NCBI RefSeq assembly: GCF_933775445.1
Contig: NC_065875.1
Span: 24,675,555-24,739,554, forward strand
Length of the DNA: 64,000 bases
Source: Argentina anserina
Lineage: Eukaryota > Streptophyta > Magnoliopsida > Rosales > Rosaceae
Direction: 5' to 3'
Below are positions 10,940 to 22,351 of this stretch, piece after piece (position 1 is the stretch's first letter; each line of letters starts with the position of its first letter). The position numbers and the translations under genes were made by a program. Below the pieces are notes generated by a model. That model was given only the letters and a program-made list of their open reading frames with translations, had not been told where the DNA came from and did no database searches.

Positions 10940-12185
10940 GGATTAAATACTTGTGACACCCTATATTTTAAGTGTAAAAACAGTTTTGTCATTTTACTTT
11001 CAAATTTAATCTGTATATCTTTTAACTCTTATTTTTTAACAGTTTTGTCATTCTATTTTCAAATTTAATATGTATATCCTTTAACTCTTATTTTTAACAG
11101 TTTGTCCATTCCGTTAGTTGACCGTCAAAAAATTTCGTTAAGCCGTTAAAATGTTTATAATACCCCAACTCATATCATATTTTTCTTCTTTCTTTTCTGA
11201 TGCCTTTTTTTTTCTTTTTTGGTTTTTTTTCTTCTTATTTTTAAATTTAATTCATCATATGTGCTATCAAATATATATAATTGTAATAAACACAAATTAT
11301 CAAATTATTTGTAAACAAGAGAATGACGATCTTGCTCTCTATTAAGTTATCTGTAAATTTTGTTGAACGCTTGCGAGAACTTGGAGCAAATGTAAAACAA
11401 GTAAAATAGAATAACTCTCCTCACGTAAGTGTGTTTCAAAACTCAAACTTAGAGCGAATGATAGTGAATGCATTGTTTGAAAACTTTATTACTAGTAATT
11501 GCACTATGTTTCCAATTATAATCTAACATTTGTTGTACGACAGGAGGTTTAGTTCCAAAAATTACTTTTTAACATTTTTTCTTCATTTGGTCAGAGCATC
11601 TAAGCCCATTGTTGGAGATTTTGTTAATTTGCTTGTGCAATAAGAGGAGAATTAATGACAATTTCTTAACATCAAGTTAGAAATAAATAATTTGAAACTA
11701 TTTTTGCATCAAAGTATGGTTATGATAGTAGAAGTCTTTCTTGTCTTAGCACTGTAGAAAATAATCAAAATATGTTTGTAGAGCATCATAATATAAATGA
11801 AGTTTCTAACTGGATTTGAGTACTGGTACTCACATGTCATTTTAGGCATTATCTAATTGATTATAAGATGTTTACAATTAACTTGATAATTTGTGTTGAT
11901 TACAATTATATATATTTGATAACACATATGATGAATTAAATTTAAAAACAAGAAAAACAAAAGGAGAAAATAAAAAAGGCATATGAAAATAAAGAAAAAA
12001 TCTGATTTGAATTGGGGGTATTCTAGATATTTTAACGGTTTAACTGAATTTTTTGACGATTAACTAACGGAATTGACAAAACTGTTAAAAAAATAAAAAT
12101 TAAAGGATATACATATTAAATTTGGAAGTAGAAGGACAAAACTGTTTTTACATCTAAAATATAATGTGTCACAAGTATTTAATCC
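10940..12185. mobile_element. Mutator-like long-TIR element (MULE-2), 1246 bp
   Basis: Both ends read GGATTAAATACTTGTGACAC inward. The inverted arms span about 10940-11300 and about 11885-12185. They share the blocks AACAGTTTTGTC, CCGTTAGTTGACCGTCAAAAAATTT and ATATATAATTGTAAT in inverted order, with clear divergence. The left arm is longer because a roughly 59-bp unit starting ACAGTTTTGTCATT is duplicated (10980 and 11039). The interior (about 11300-11885) is AT-rich and encodes no recognisable transposase. The 9-bp TSD and long TIRs make this a non-autonomous Mutator-like element, apparently older than MULE-1. Confidence 0.85.
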
Positions 12186-12194
12186 TTATATAAA
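12186..12194. repeat. 9-bp target-site duplication, right copy (MULE-2)
   Basis: TTATATAAA is identical to 10931-10939. Confidence 0.8.
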
Positions 12195-14945
12195 ATACAA
12201 ATGTTTTACTAATGTGTTTTACTAAAACTATTATTTATAAGAAATAAAATTACATAAAAGAATGAGATTTCAAGAATTAAGAATACAATTTTACAAACTT
12301 ACACTATTACAACACGTGTATCAAGGCTAGTATTGAATAGAATGATCAAGCAAATTCTCTTGTTTAGAAGAAAAAGTTTGACTCATCAAAAACTCATCGC
12401 CCCGCTTTATTTGTTTAATTTATATTAAAAAAACATATGACATAGTCCGGCTCATTTTCTATTTTCTATGCTTTTGAATTTTATAGCGAAGAATACGAGG
12501 AAAGAAATATATTTTGGTTTCCTTGAAAGACCCGTTCAGCTGTTCTTTTAAGTTTCCAATTTGCCTGTCCCTTTATGATTGAATATTGACCTACTAATGG
12601 CCACCTTACCACAACAACGACATTTGTCCCGCTATGACGTGGCACTCTCTTGTTGGCAGGCCCGACCTTCTTTTCTATTTTTTCTTTCCGCTTTATACTC
12701 TTCATCATATCCGGCAAACGGAAATCGTCACCGTCCGTCTAGCAAAGCACCTCCAGCTGGACCAGCTCCATAGGGACAAATCACAAAACGTTAAAAGGGC
12801 CGATGGAAATAATAACCGTCCGGGACCCACACCCCGGCCCCGCCCTCATTAACATCGAACGTGGTAACCGGTGAAAAATCAAAGGGACCGTAAACAAGGG
12901 AGTGCGTAATTGTAATGACGTTTTCGCTCTCAGAAATTACGGCCGCGGTTTGCGGGTGAAGTGTAATTTTCAAAAGGGGTGGGTTAAAAGTTAAGGGACA
13001 CGGCCCCGTACCGGACCGGGTACTAGGAGAAGGACGAATTGGAGTGAGCCACGTGGGGGGAATTAGAGAGGATTGAGGTTGCTTGATGCTAATGGATGAC
13101 TGGCTTTATACGCAGCGGAGGAGCACCGACAGGTGAGCGGACATGATGGTGAGACATTATAATGAAGGGGGAGTGATTAATTCTGAGCGTTTATGAGGAG
13201 GTTTGGGTTGGAATAGAGACATAGTATAATGACAATTTGAGAGGCACGTGTAGGGATGAAGGAACTGACCTAGAATTGGATCATTAGAAAAGGGATCAGA
13301 TCCACCAACACAATTGTTACATTATTTCTTGCCAAATGTCACGTTGTAATGTTAGCAATCATTGTCATTGTTTCTCTTTTGGGTTGCTAGAGACCATCAT
13401 TTTGTGTGATTAGTCACACAAGTTGTATGTTACATTGAGTTGAGGGTGTCTTATGCTTATGCAACGTATTGGTCATAATGATAAGTTTGCAATGTAATAG
13501 TGTAATGTATGTCAGTACGTGAGTAGATTCATTAACATTTTTAGACATGCATCTTTATTGAGACAAAACAACAAATTTTCTTTGAGTTAAGGTGCATTAT
13601 TGACAAGCGATGTAGATGTAGCACGATTTTTATCTTTACCACGTGGTATCTCTATGTTGACATTTGCGTTTGCTAAATATGACTCTCCATAAAAGTCTTT
13701 GTTATTTTCTCTTGTTTTAAAGAGTATGGGACTATGAATGACAATTTCAAGTTTTCTATACACGGTATTGTAGATGCAATTCGAAACTAGAAGATCATTG
13801 CTTAAATGAGTTCAATCTTGCTTATGATTTCATTGATTTGGTTCAAGTTGATTAAAATGTAGAATGCAAGTCGAAAAGATGTAGTCGAAAAGTAGGTTTA
13901 AGTTGTAACCAAAAAATAAAAAAATGTAGTTGGGCCAGCTGCAAGAGGCGGGCCTAAGTGATAATCAATTTACGGCCCACCACCATTTGTGTAGAAATCC
14001 AGAGAGGGAAGAAAACTAGGCCAGCTCAATCAATACAGTCCATGACCGATGACCCCATGCATGTATGGTCATATCATGTTAATCAATATTTACTGCATTA
14101 GTCCATGCAACTGATGTAAGGTAAATTTATGATCTATTCATTTATATTTGGTTTCAGCTTCAATTCAAACTTCTAATTAGCAATCGCATGCAAGCCACCT
14201 GATAAACAGTGCAGTCACGCCGTTGAGGGTACCTGGAATCAGGAAAGCAGCAACTACTTGACGTTATCGATCGCGCTATCGATGCTTGAAATCCTTTTCC
14301 TATTTTGATTAGGATTTCTTGTGTTGCCTTAGTTTCCGCATGAGCGTCCTCCTGGATTGAAAATATTTGCGCAGTATACTCTACGTCTTTTGGATCAAAT
14401 CCATGTCAATCATCGTACTTTAAAAGTTATTGCCGTCTGGTTCGAACCGGGAAATAGTTGGGACATTCAATAAATGATTACACTAGAAACCTAACAATGG
14501 ATGATAGTTGCATTACTGAGGCCAAAATTAAGTTCAGGGACTTTCTATTCCTAATTTTTTATCTTAATTTTGGCATATATTGCTTATGTATTAGCCAGTT
14601 AAAACATTCAACGACTTTTCCCCATGCCTTATTGCATGCTGATCTTAATTTTGACATTGCTTATGTTCAAAATTTGATGAGACTGCCCACTTAAGCCGGA
14701 ACGTACGTAGCGAGTGATAGTACTTCGTTATTCACAAATATGTTCTTCACCACGATAGTAATAAACTTAAACATCCAAAACGCAATTCACCCACAATTTT
14801 AACAAGAAGGAAGCTAAATAGCCTATAGCATTTAGATACATAAACAGGGACTTTAATTTGTAGCCTGAAATTTTGAAATAAGAAATAAAAAGAGGGACGA
14901 TGATAAATAGAATCCACGCACAGTTGATAGCTAGAGATCCATCGA
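12195..14945. other. Intergenic region, no gene recognised
   Basis: This is 2.75 kb between MULE-2 and RNase A. Local GC rises at 12580-13030. The open frames there overlap each other on both strands and resemble no known family. No RNA gene or clean element terminus is seen. Confidence 0.5.
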
Positions 14946-16392
14946 CTAAAATTTAGGGAACTGGATAGTGGAAGGGCATCGTCCTCTAGGAAGAATTGGG
15001 CACTCGATAATATCCTGGCCAGAAGTGTCAACACACAAGTAAACTTGGTAAAGTTGGCTGTTACCGGCAGAGTCTTTGTTGCACTCAATCCCTGGCGTAT
15101 GCCCAACACCCTCTTTTATTGCTTGCACAATGCTCTTTAAGCTGTATAGTTTATCATTTGGTTTTATTCCTGCGCGCAAATTCAAATTTCAATTACAAAG
15201 CTTTTACATTTGTTTCGATGATGATCGGGGCACGTACCGTAAAGTTGAATATATATGAACTTGCATGTTTAGTAATTACCAGCTTTTGCAAGGGCACGAA
15301 GAAGGTTTGCCTTCTCCTTGAGCTTGAGACCGGCTTGGAAGTAATCTTTCTGATCAAGTTCAGATTCGGAGCAAGTGCCATGCTTCTCCCATTCATGTGA
15401 CCAGAATCTGTACCCGTTACTACTCGGGCAGCTCATTGACGGCCAATGCTTTTCCAGACTGCTCATCAACTCTGAGATCTGAAATTAGAGACACCAAACA
15501 AATAGTATTAATTCCTCGTTTCATGACATTAATTAGTAGTTAAGTGAATTATTCAACGAAACCAATCCTCCCATAACTCGTCGGTTCAAAAGTGCAAGAA
15601 GCATGCATGCATGTTTGGTGATGGCGATACGTAAAAGTAAACAAAACAGATTTTCAAGTTAAATGCAGAAATACTCAATTGTGATCGATGCTTTAAAAAT
15701 TTATGGAGAGCCAAGAGGCCAAAGATAGAAGTTTCATAAAACAATGAGGTTTTTCATGCTATTTGGCCGGGACCTGGGTAAAGTATGTGATCGAGGTCTA
15801 GGGCTTATAATTCTGTTAATGTTGATCTGTTCTTGTCTGAGTCTCAACTTGCTTCCAACACTCCATGAATTACAAGTACCCAAGTACGTATGTATTCAAT
15901 CAATACTAATTAAAATGACTTTGATCTCGTTAAACTGGAAAAACTAAGGGGTATCTATCAAAGAATAGATCTATGCATGGTACCTCAGTTTTCTCGAAGA
16001 CACTGTCCGGATCACAGTTTGAAGGGTAAGAGCCATCCTTGTAGTTCGGCCAGAGACCGTGAATGCCGAAATCTGCTGCAGGCTTCCCTGACTTCGGGTA
16101 ACAACAGCTGTACTTTGTATCACAGTATGCTCCTGGCCACTGCATTGATCCATACATCAAAATGATGTTTTTTTTTTTGATAACGATTGGATACTCAACT
16201 CTTAGAACTTGAATAAAGACCGATTGATATGCCTATATGGAAGCTCGAAATGAAATTGATAATACTAGTTAACTGGTATACCTGCTGAACAAAGTAGAAG
16301 AAATCAAAGTCCTGCGAAGTGCAAAGAACTTCGACTGTCAGGTATTGAATTACCAGCAGTTTGATCAAAACTAAACTAGTACTGTATCTCAT
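14946..16392 (-). CDS. RNS1: S-like T2 ribonuclease A (RNS1/RNS3 type), intact
   Basis: Four exons: 16392-16282, 16139-15984, 15478-15280 and 15169-14946. They total 690 bp and encode 229 aa. A signal peptide covers about residues 1-25 and is followed by the family start DFDFFYFVQQWPG. Both catalytic motifs are intact: CAS I FGIHGLWP (about residue 62) and CAS II HEWEKHGTC (about 118), each with its catalytic His. The half-cystines CDTKYSCCYP, C-P-SSN, IEC and CP are present, ending STIQFPKF. T2 RNases of this class are secreted or vacuolar enzymes that cleave RNA through 2',3'-cyclic phosphates. They act in phosphate scavenging and wound or senescence responses. It closely resembles Arabidopsis RNS1 and RNS3. 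The four-exon structure marks an S-like RNase, not a self-incompatibility S-RNase. It is the only undamaged copy in the tandem cluster of three. Confidence 0.93.
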
Positions 16393-16510
16393 CGTTCCAG
16401 CTGCCCTAGTACGTTGTTCTTTCTCTTAATTTGTGATCGACAACTTTACGTTAATCAAACCTGGCCTAGCAAGCTAGCTTTAGAACGACAATGCTGATCA
16501 GCTGAAAGCT

Positions 16511-16517
16511 TTATATA
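16511..16517 (-). promoter_or_regulatory. Probable TATA box of RNase A
   Basis: TATATAA on the minus strand lies about 120 bp upstream of the RNase A start codon. The two sister genes carry a TATA box in the same relative position. Confidence 0.5.
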
Positions 16518-17791
16518 TTAATAGACACATTACGTAGACAAGAGATGGAAGTACAAAAAGGATGGAATTGCCCAGAAAGCTTATGCTCCATTGGCCCCAA
16601 TATTGTGAATTTATACTGCGTAGTACATGATCATTTGCGTGTCTAACGGTCTTTAACATTAAAAGAATTTCAGTTTGCTTCTTCTTCGTGCCTTCTTCCA
16701 TCTATTTTTTCAGTTTGACATCATTCAGTTGATTAATATGCTTTCTGAATTAGGTAGGTTATTTAATTTCCTAACTATATTAATTGGAATGCCGGAAGGA
16801 ATGCGTGCTATAGCTAGCTGGATTAGTCTTGAAGTAATACTAAGCTATGAATCGAGCTAGCTAGCTGAAGTTTTTCTGCCCAATCTTACAGATAACGGGG
16901 GAACGTTAGCTAAAGTAACCTGAATGCTTAAGACGATGCTTATTGTTGGCGCTGGTGTTGCGTGCAAGGCATTTTTGGTTGTGGACGGACAGTTCATGCA
17001 TGCATGACTCAATCATGTGACCCATGATGACGCATACCTGAAATCTGGGCTTTTTGTATATATGATTCGAGTGCAAATGTGTTTTAATTTACTACTTGAG
17101 CTTAATTTGTCATGCTGATAGATTTTTTTTTCTAGAAAAACATGCTAATAGATATTAGGGTTCCAGAAATATAAATTAATCTTCAGGTTCACATGGAAAT
17201 TAATCAAATTATGCAATTCCGGCCAATAAGATGGGGAGTATTGGCCGGTCGATCGCTAGCTAGCTAGAGATAGAGTAGTTGATATAGAATTGATGATAAG
17301 AGATAGCCATTGATCGAGCTTATGATGATCAAGTTATTTTCCATCTGATCTGGAAAAACTTGTTATGAAAGGGACATCAGCTACCTGCCTACCTAGCAAG
17401 TTCGATTTGTAAGCTTCGTGAACTAAAATTGATGAATGTTGATAGGGTGTGATCGAGGCAAGAAGGTCAATTGCCCTTAATTAGCTAGTATACGTACATA
17501 GGGGCGTCTAACCGAAAGTGTTTATGTTATAGGGGGTATTATAGGGTATCGGTTTTTTTAAGTACACTTATTGATCTTACAGATTCAGATTTATCGATAA
17601 GAATGGATGTGGTCGAACTACACCTGCTATAAGTACATAAAAATGATGGATGTCTATTTGTGTGTAGATCATCCGAATAGAAAGAAACGCCCCAAACTTG
17701 TTAACATTTTCGTCGCATTATATTTATGTTCAGGACAATAACACTATGATCCTCGTTATAAGATTTCATTCTGTTTGCATTGCCCGCCTTT
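16518..17791. other. Upstream region of RNase A; no gene seen
   Basis: AT-rich promoter and intergenic DNA with many CTAGCTAG and GATC words. It contains a tiny poly(T) insertion flanked by 13-bp direct repeats (17111-17153), annotated separately. Confidence 0.5.
17111..17153. repeat. Micro-insertion scar 1: poly(T) tract between 13-bp direct repeats
   Basis: CATGCTGATAGAT (17111-17123) and CATGCTAATAGAT (17141-17153) differ at one base. They flank a 17-nt insert of eight T followed by CTAGAAAAA. The layout (long direct repeat, homopolymer, few other bases) resembles a target-primed retroposition event that copied only the poly(A) end of a transcript. Confidence 0.55.
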
Positions 17792-17796
17792 GAGTT
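17792..17796. repeat. 5-bp target-site duplication, left copy (solo LTR)
   Basis: GAGTT directly precedes the LTR start TGTAATAACCC and is repeated at 20950-20954. Confidence 0.85.
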
Positions 17797-18929
17797 TGTA
17801 ATAACCCTAGTTTTTCAAAACAATATTTGGTTTGATTAAATTCTATAAAGTTGTGAAATTTAATTAGAATGAATGTGATTGGTTGCGATGTTATGAAACG
17901 AGAAACGGAAACATTCTCGGAACGTTTAATTAGAAAAAAAAACGTTACGTTTCCAAACGAATATATCAACTTTTATTCCGTCGGTCGGTTGCGAAAACTT
18001 CCTTCACGAAAGTTGTAGGGCTCGTCGATACGAATTTGTGGATAAGTGACGCGTTTTAATCGGACGTTGTATGTAAAAGTTATTAACGATTGAAGTTAGT
18101 TTCCGATTTAGAAAGGGGTATAAAAGGAAAACTTATCAGCTTAGGGTTTCCAAAATTGGAAACCCCTCACTCTCTCTTCTCTCTCCCCAAACCCGCGCCT
18201 CCCTCTCGTCTCTCTCTCTTCCCTCGAGCTCTCTCCCTCCGAACGAAGTCTCCTCTGGCGATCTCGGCATCCAGGCTGTCGTGGTCTTCACCGCCTAGCA
18301 CAGGAGCACCGCACGGCGCTTCTCTACAAACCCCGAGGTTGACGCATCTCCTCGAGACGTCGTGAGCCTCCGCGCTCCAACCCGAGGTTGCAAGCTTCAT
18401 CGCCACCGTCGAGCACCATCGGCGACACGAGGGCACGGAGGAGAGCATCACGACACCGGTCCTCGCCCTTGGAGCCCTCTGATATCGACTTAGGGGCAAA
18501 AATCGCGCGATTCAAGTCCTCCCCGAGGAATCGAAGCTCCACCGACAATCCGAGCTCTTCCGACGCCAAATCGGAGTTCTTAGATTCGAATAAGGTATGA
18601 ATTGATGTAATTGATGGATTGGTTGTGGATTTTTTATTGTTTTGGTTTGATTTGGTGGAGATCGGGGAAGAGGAGGAATATGGGGAAACCGCCCCTTTAG
18701 GTGGCGCGTGAGGAGTCAGGCAGGGGGTACGGTTGTGGCCGGTGGCAGGAGGAGGAAGAGGGGGAAGAAATGAGGAGATTAGGGGCGGCGGTGGCGTGAT
18801 ACGCGCCGTTGGTGGTGTCGGCGCGTGGGCCCCACGCGCGGCTGGCCGGAGGTGGCGCGTGTACCCCCACGCGCCGCCACGTGCGGCGGCGCGTGAACAG
18901 TGTTTCCGAAAAGGGTAATTTTGTAATTT

Positions 18930-19060
18930 ATTTTACGTACGGTAAATGTAAAAAGGTGATTTACATACGGTAAATGTAATTTTTATTTACGTACGGTAAA
19001 TGTAAATGTAAAATTACTTTTAGTAAATGTAAAAAGTAATTTTAGAAGGGTAAGTCAATA
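18930..19060. repeat. Short tandem repeats ACGGTAAATGTAA inside the LTR
   Basis: Variants of TACGGTAAATGTAA recur several times in about 130 bp, often preceded by TTACGTA or TTACATA. It lies just after the GC-rich block of the solo LTR. Confidence 0.6.
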
Positions 19061-19194
19061 ATTATTATTTACTGAGACAGTCCGTACATTTGAATAGTAT
19101 TTATACGTACAGAAATACGTAAAACAGTATGTACTCGTACAGAAATACGTATTGGATGTGTATTTGTACAATAATATTTGAATAGTAAATAAGT

Positions 19195-19242
19195 GATAGT
19201 ACTCAGTGAATAGTACTCAGTGAATAGTACTCAGTGAACAGT
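19195..19242. repeat. Tandem repeat AGTACTCAGTGAAT inside the LTR
   Basis: The unit AGTACTCAGTGAAT (or AAC) is repeated three times in a row, with a partial copy before it. Confidence 0.65.
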
Positions 19243-19689
19243 AAATTCGTAAAACCAAGATTTGCTAAACAGTAACCGATTATTACTGTTTCGGCATTTA
19301 AAGGTTTACGAACGTTTCTAAATTCTTTTCTTATCTTTTCAAGGTGATCGATAAATCAAGGAAATGAATTATCTTCGGAAATTGTGGAATTACGCTCGAG
19401 TCGATAAGGTGAGTAAAATCTCACATATTTACGAATTTACCCTTGCGGGGAATTCAAGATTTTTACAAGAGTTTTAAATATTGAAATACGACATGTATAT
19501 GATATAGTGGAATATATATTTGTATAAATGGTAAATAAGTACTTATATATATAGTTTGCTATATTATATACTGTTATGAATTCATTGGAATTGGTCATTT
19601 CGATGACGAGAATTATATTGAGCATGTGATTAAATTGTACAATATGATGTGAGATTATTGTACGTGATTTTAACATGGAGTTTGTTAAA

Positions 19690-20195
19690 ACGTTTTGTCT
19701 TCAGACGAGTTTTGTTTTCGAATGAGTTTTGTCTTCGGACGAGTTTTGTCTTCGAATGAGTTTTTGTCTTCGGACGTGTTTATGAAATAAGACATGTATA
19801 TGATATATTAGATTATATATATATATATTGTATAAATGGTAAATATGTACATATATATATATATATATATATATAGTTTTCTATATAATATACTGTTATG
19901 ATTTTATTGTGATTATGTCATTTTAATGATGAGATTTATATATCGAACATGTGATTTTGATTTGTATAATATGAGGTGTGAATATTGTACGTAATTTTGA
20001 TTTGTACAATATGAGGTGTGATTATTGTACGTAATTTTGATTTGTACAATATGAGGTGTGATTATTGTACGTGATTTTGTTTTGTAAAATATGATGTGAG
20101 ATTATTGTACGTGATTTTAACATGGAGATTGTTAAAATGTTGATTTGTCTTCGGACTTGATTTTTGTACAATATGATGTGAGATTATTGTACGTG
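19690..20195. repeat. Clustered tandem repeats inside the LTR
   Basis: Three repeat types overlap. GAGTTTTGTCTTCGAA/GGAC units occur at about 19700-19775. A block starting ACATGTATATGATATA resembles the one at about 19490, implying a roughly 300-bp segmental duplication. TTTGTACAATATGAGGTGTGATTATTGTACGT units occur about five times at about 19960-20195. An (AT)n run lies at 19850-19874. Confidence 0.6.
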
Positions 20196-20949
20196 TTGGT
20201 AAGTCGGAACCTAGCCTTTGGCCGGGTGAAAGTTACGATACAGTTAGAGCTCTAGTCTGTCTGCCATAGTACTGCATGTGAGGTAACGGGTGGTTATCGG
20301 CTCATGAGTACTCAGATTGTTTTGGATATTGGGTAGCGGGTGGTTACCCAATATCAACGGTGTACTACGTGAGGGGTAACAGATGTGTACCAGCGTTCAT
20401 TAGTACCCGTATTATATATTGTTTTTGGGTAACCAGAAGGGTTGCCCGATTTTTCATGAGCACTTTCATTTCATATATTTTTTGGGACAACCAGATGGGC
20501 CGTCCATTGACTCATGAGGGCATTTATATTTGTTGATTTGTGATTTTTCGTATATATTGATATGCGAATTATATTTTCATTTTACTCATACAAGCTGTAA
20601 AGCTTACCGGGTTTGTGTTTACAATCCCAGTGCACCAATTCGATGGTGTAGTGGATAACTCTGCAGGTGTGGATTAGCGGAAATTGACGGACCGCTCATA
20701 GGACTTGAAGTTATTTACCTCCAGCTTGTGTGGGGATTTTGTGTGACTATCTTGTGAGGTTGTTGTGAGGATTATACATTTCCATTTATTATAATTTGGT
20801 TTGTAATAATCGATTTGACTGAGTTGTATTTTGAACTCAGAGATGATCCGCTGTGGCATTTTAAATGATTTCGATTTCATTGAAATTGTTTAGTGTTTAA
20901 CGACGTTGAAATTTTGAGTTTTTAAGTTCGAAATTTTAGGGTTGTTACA

Positions 20950-20954
20950 GAGTT
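20950..20954. repeat. 5-bp target-site duplication, right copy (solo LTR)
   Basis: GAGTT is identical to 17792-17796. Confidence 0.85.
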
Positions 20955-21297
20955 GCACAAAATTTAATCCAACATTATTTCAATTTTTTTCTGTACTACA
21001 TCATTAATCTATTAGTTTTCTTTTATTGAAAAAATTCAGAACACAAGGAAAGGTTCTTAGCTTATTGTAGTTTATTTGGTGACCCATGGTGAAAGATCAT
21101 AGATATGAGCAGAGCTAGAACTAGAGAGAGTACCACCAAAGGGAATCCATAAAACTAGTGATTTATATATGAAACACTTGAAATTGATCACAATTAGTGA
21201 TTTATGAAACATGAAACTAGCTAGTTAATCTAAATATGCATGATTGTTTCGAGTCTTCATCTCTCTACTAAATTAAACTTGAAGAATTAATATAAAT
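20955..21297. other. 3' flank of RNase B
   Basis: AT-rich DNA between the solo LTR and the stop codon of RNase B. No gene seen. Confidence 0.5.
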
Positions 21298-22343
21298 CTA
21301 GAAAGTAGGGAACTCAATGCTTGAACCGCATTTCCCATGGGGGAAAACCGGGCACTCGATAAGGTCAGACCCATTAGTGTCCACGCAAAAGTAGACCTGG
21401 TAAAGTTGGCTGTTGCCGGACTCATCGACGTTGCACTCGATAAATGGAGTGTACCCGATTGCATCTTTCAGAGCCCCCTTGATGTCCTCCAGGGTATAAG
21501 ATTCGCCGTTAGGTTTAATTCCTGCACTCTGAAGAGCTTGGAGGAGATTGGCCTTCTTCTTCAGGTCAAGAGCTGCTGCAAAGTAACTATGTTGGTTAAT
21601 GGAAGACTCAGAGCAGGTTCCATGTTTGTCCCACTCATGTGTCCAGAAAGCAATCCCACTGCTGCTAGGACAAGCTAGTGTTGGCCATTCTTCTTGCATA
21701 CTGCTAATTAAATCTGAAACCTGTTATTAAAATAGTATGGTCAGGAGAAAGGAGTAAAAGTGATAGGGTACGTAACTTTATCTTATTGCTTCATGATAAA
21801 AAATGGTAACATGCATGCACCATTATTAAATATCTTTAATAACAATTTATTCACGAAACTTTTCCTTAATTAATTTATTCTAGCTAATCCATACATTAAC
21901 CAACATTGTTAATCACCAAATTTCCATAATTTATAACTAAAGTAATAAAACTATCCTTCATTTTGTCATCAGGTGAAAAAAAAGGGTCCCAAACTGAAAA
22001 ATAGAGTAGATGTACAAAAACAAAATGGAGGACAAGGAAGGCATTGCTCATTTGCTTGCACGGAGGCTTTGCCATGAATCACATGATATTCACACAGTGA
22101 CCCTTTTTGTGTCCCTAAACTGTCCAGACTCCAGAGTGACGGAACTTTATCGTACCGGCCATGCATGTTGATCCAAATTAACAAAATATACGTCATGTTC
22201 TGGCCGGCGCAATCTTTAAAATGTGAAAGAGATGTATGATCGATCGATGATTTTTAGGGAAAACTACGTACACATAACAATTACCGAGCAATATATAGTA
22301 TATATCAGATCAAATTTCATACCTGAGACTGATCAAAGGGGTT

Positions 22344-22351
22344 GTTTGGAT
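22344..22351. repeat. 8-bp target-site duplication, one copy (hAT in RNase B)
   Basis: GTTTGGAT is repeated at 23452-23459. Eight base pairs is the hAT-superfamily TSD length. Confidence 0.92.

Larger units (their letters stand above)
17797..20949. mobile_element. Solo LTR of a Ty3/gypsy-type retrotransposon, 3153 bp
   Basis: The segment begins TGTAATAACCCTA and ends TAGGGTTGTTACA. These are the short inverted TG...CA termini of an LTR, imperfect at one base. A 5-bp TSD (GAGTT) flanks it. No primer-binding site, polyprotein, polypurine tract or second LTR is present, so this is a solo LTR left by recombination between the two LTRs. The TGTAAYAACCC start and the large size recall chromovirus (Tekay/Del-like) LTRs; the clade is inference. 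The LTR has a GC-rich block (about 18170-18910), then an AT-rich half full of tandem repeats. Open frames in the GC-rich block overlap on both strands and match nothing known, so they are not annotated as genes. Confidence 0.85.

Noticed and set aside
12480..12970. Overlapping open frames of 60-78 codons in a GC-richer patch
   Set aside because: They occur on both strands in competing frames and resemble no protein family.
18090..18918. Several GC-rich open frames on both strands, up to 110 codons
   Set aside because: They overlap in different frames, have low-complexity Arg/Ser/Gly composition and lie inside the solo LTR. GC-rich DNA lacks stop codons by chance.
20630..20650. A tRNA A-box-like word (TGGTGTAGTGG)
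   Set aside because: No matching B box, acceptor stem or cloverleaf follows. It is part of the LTR sequence.
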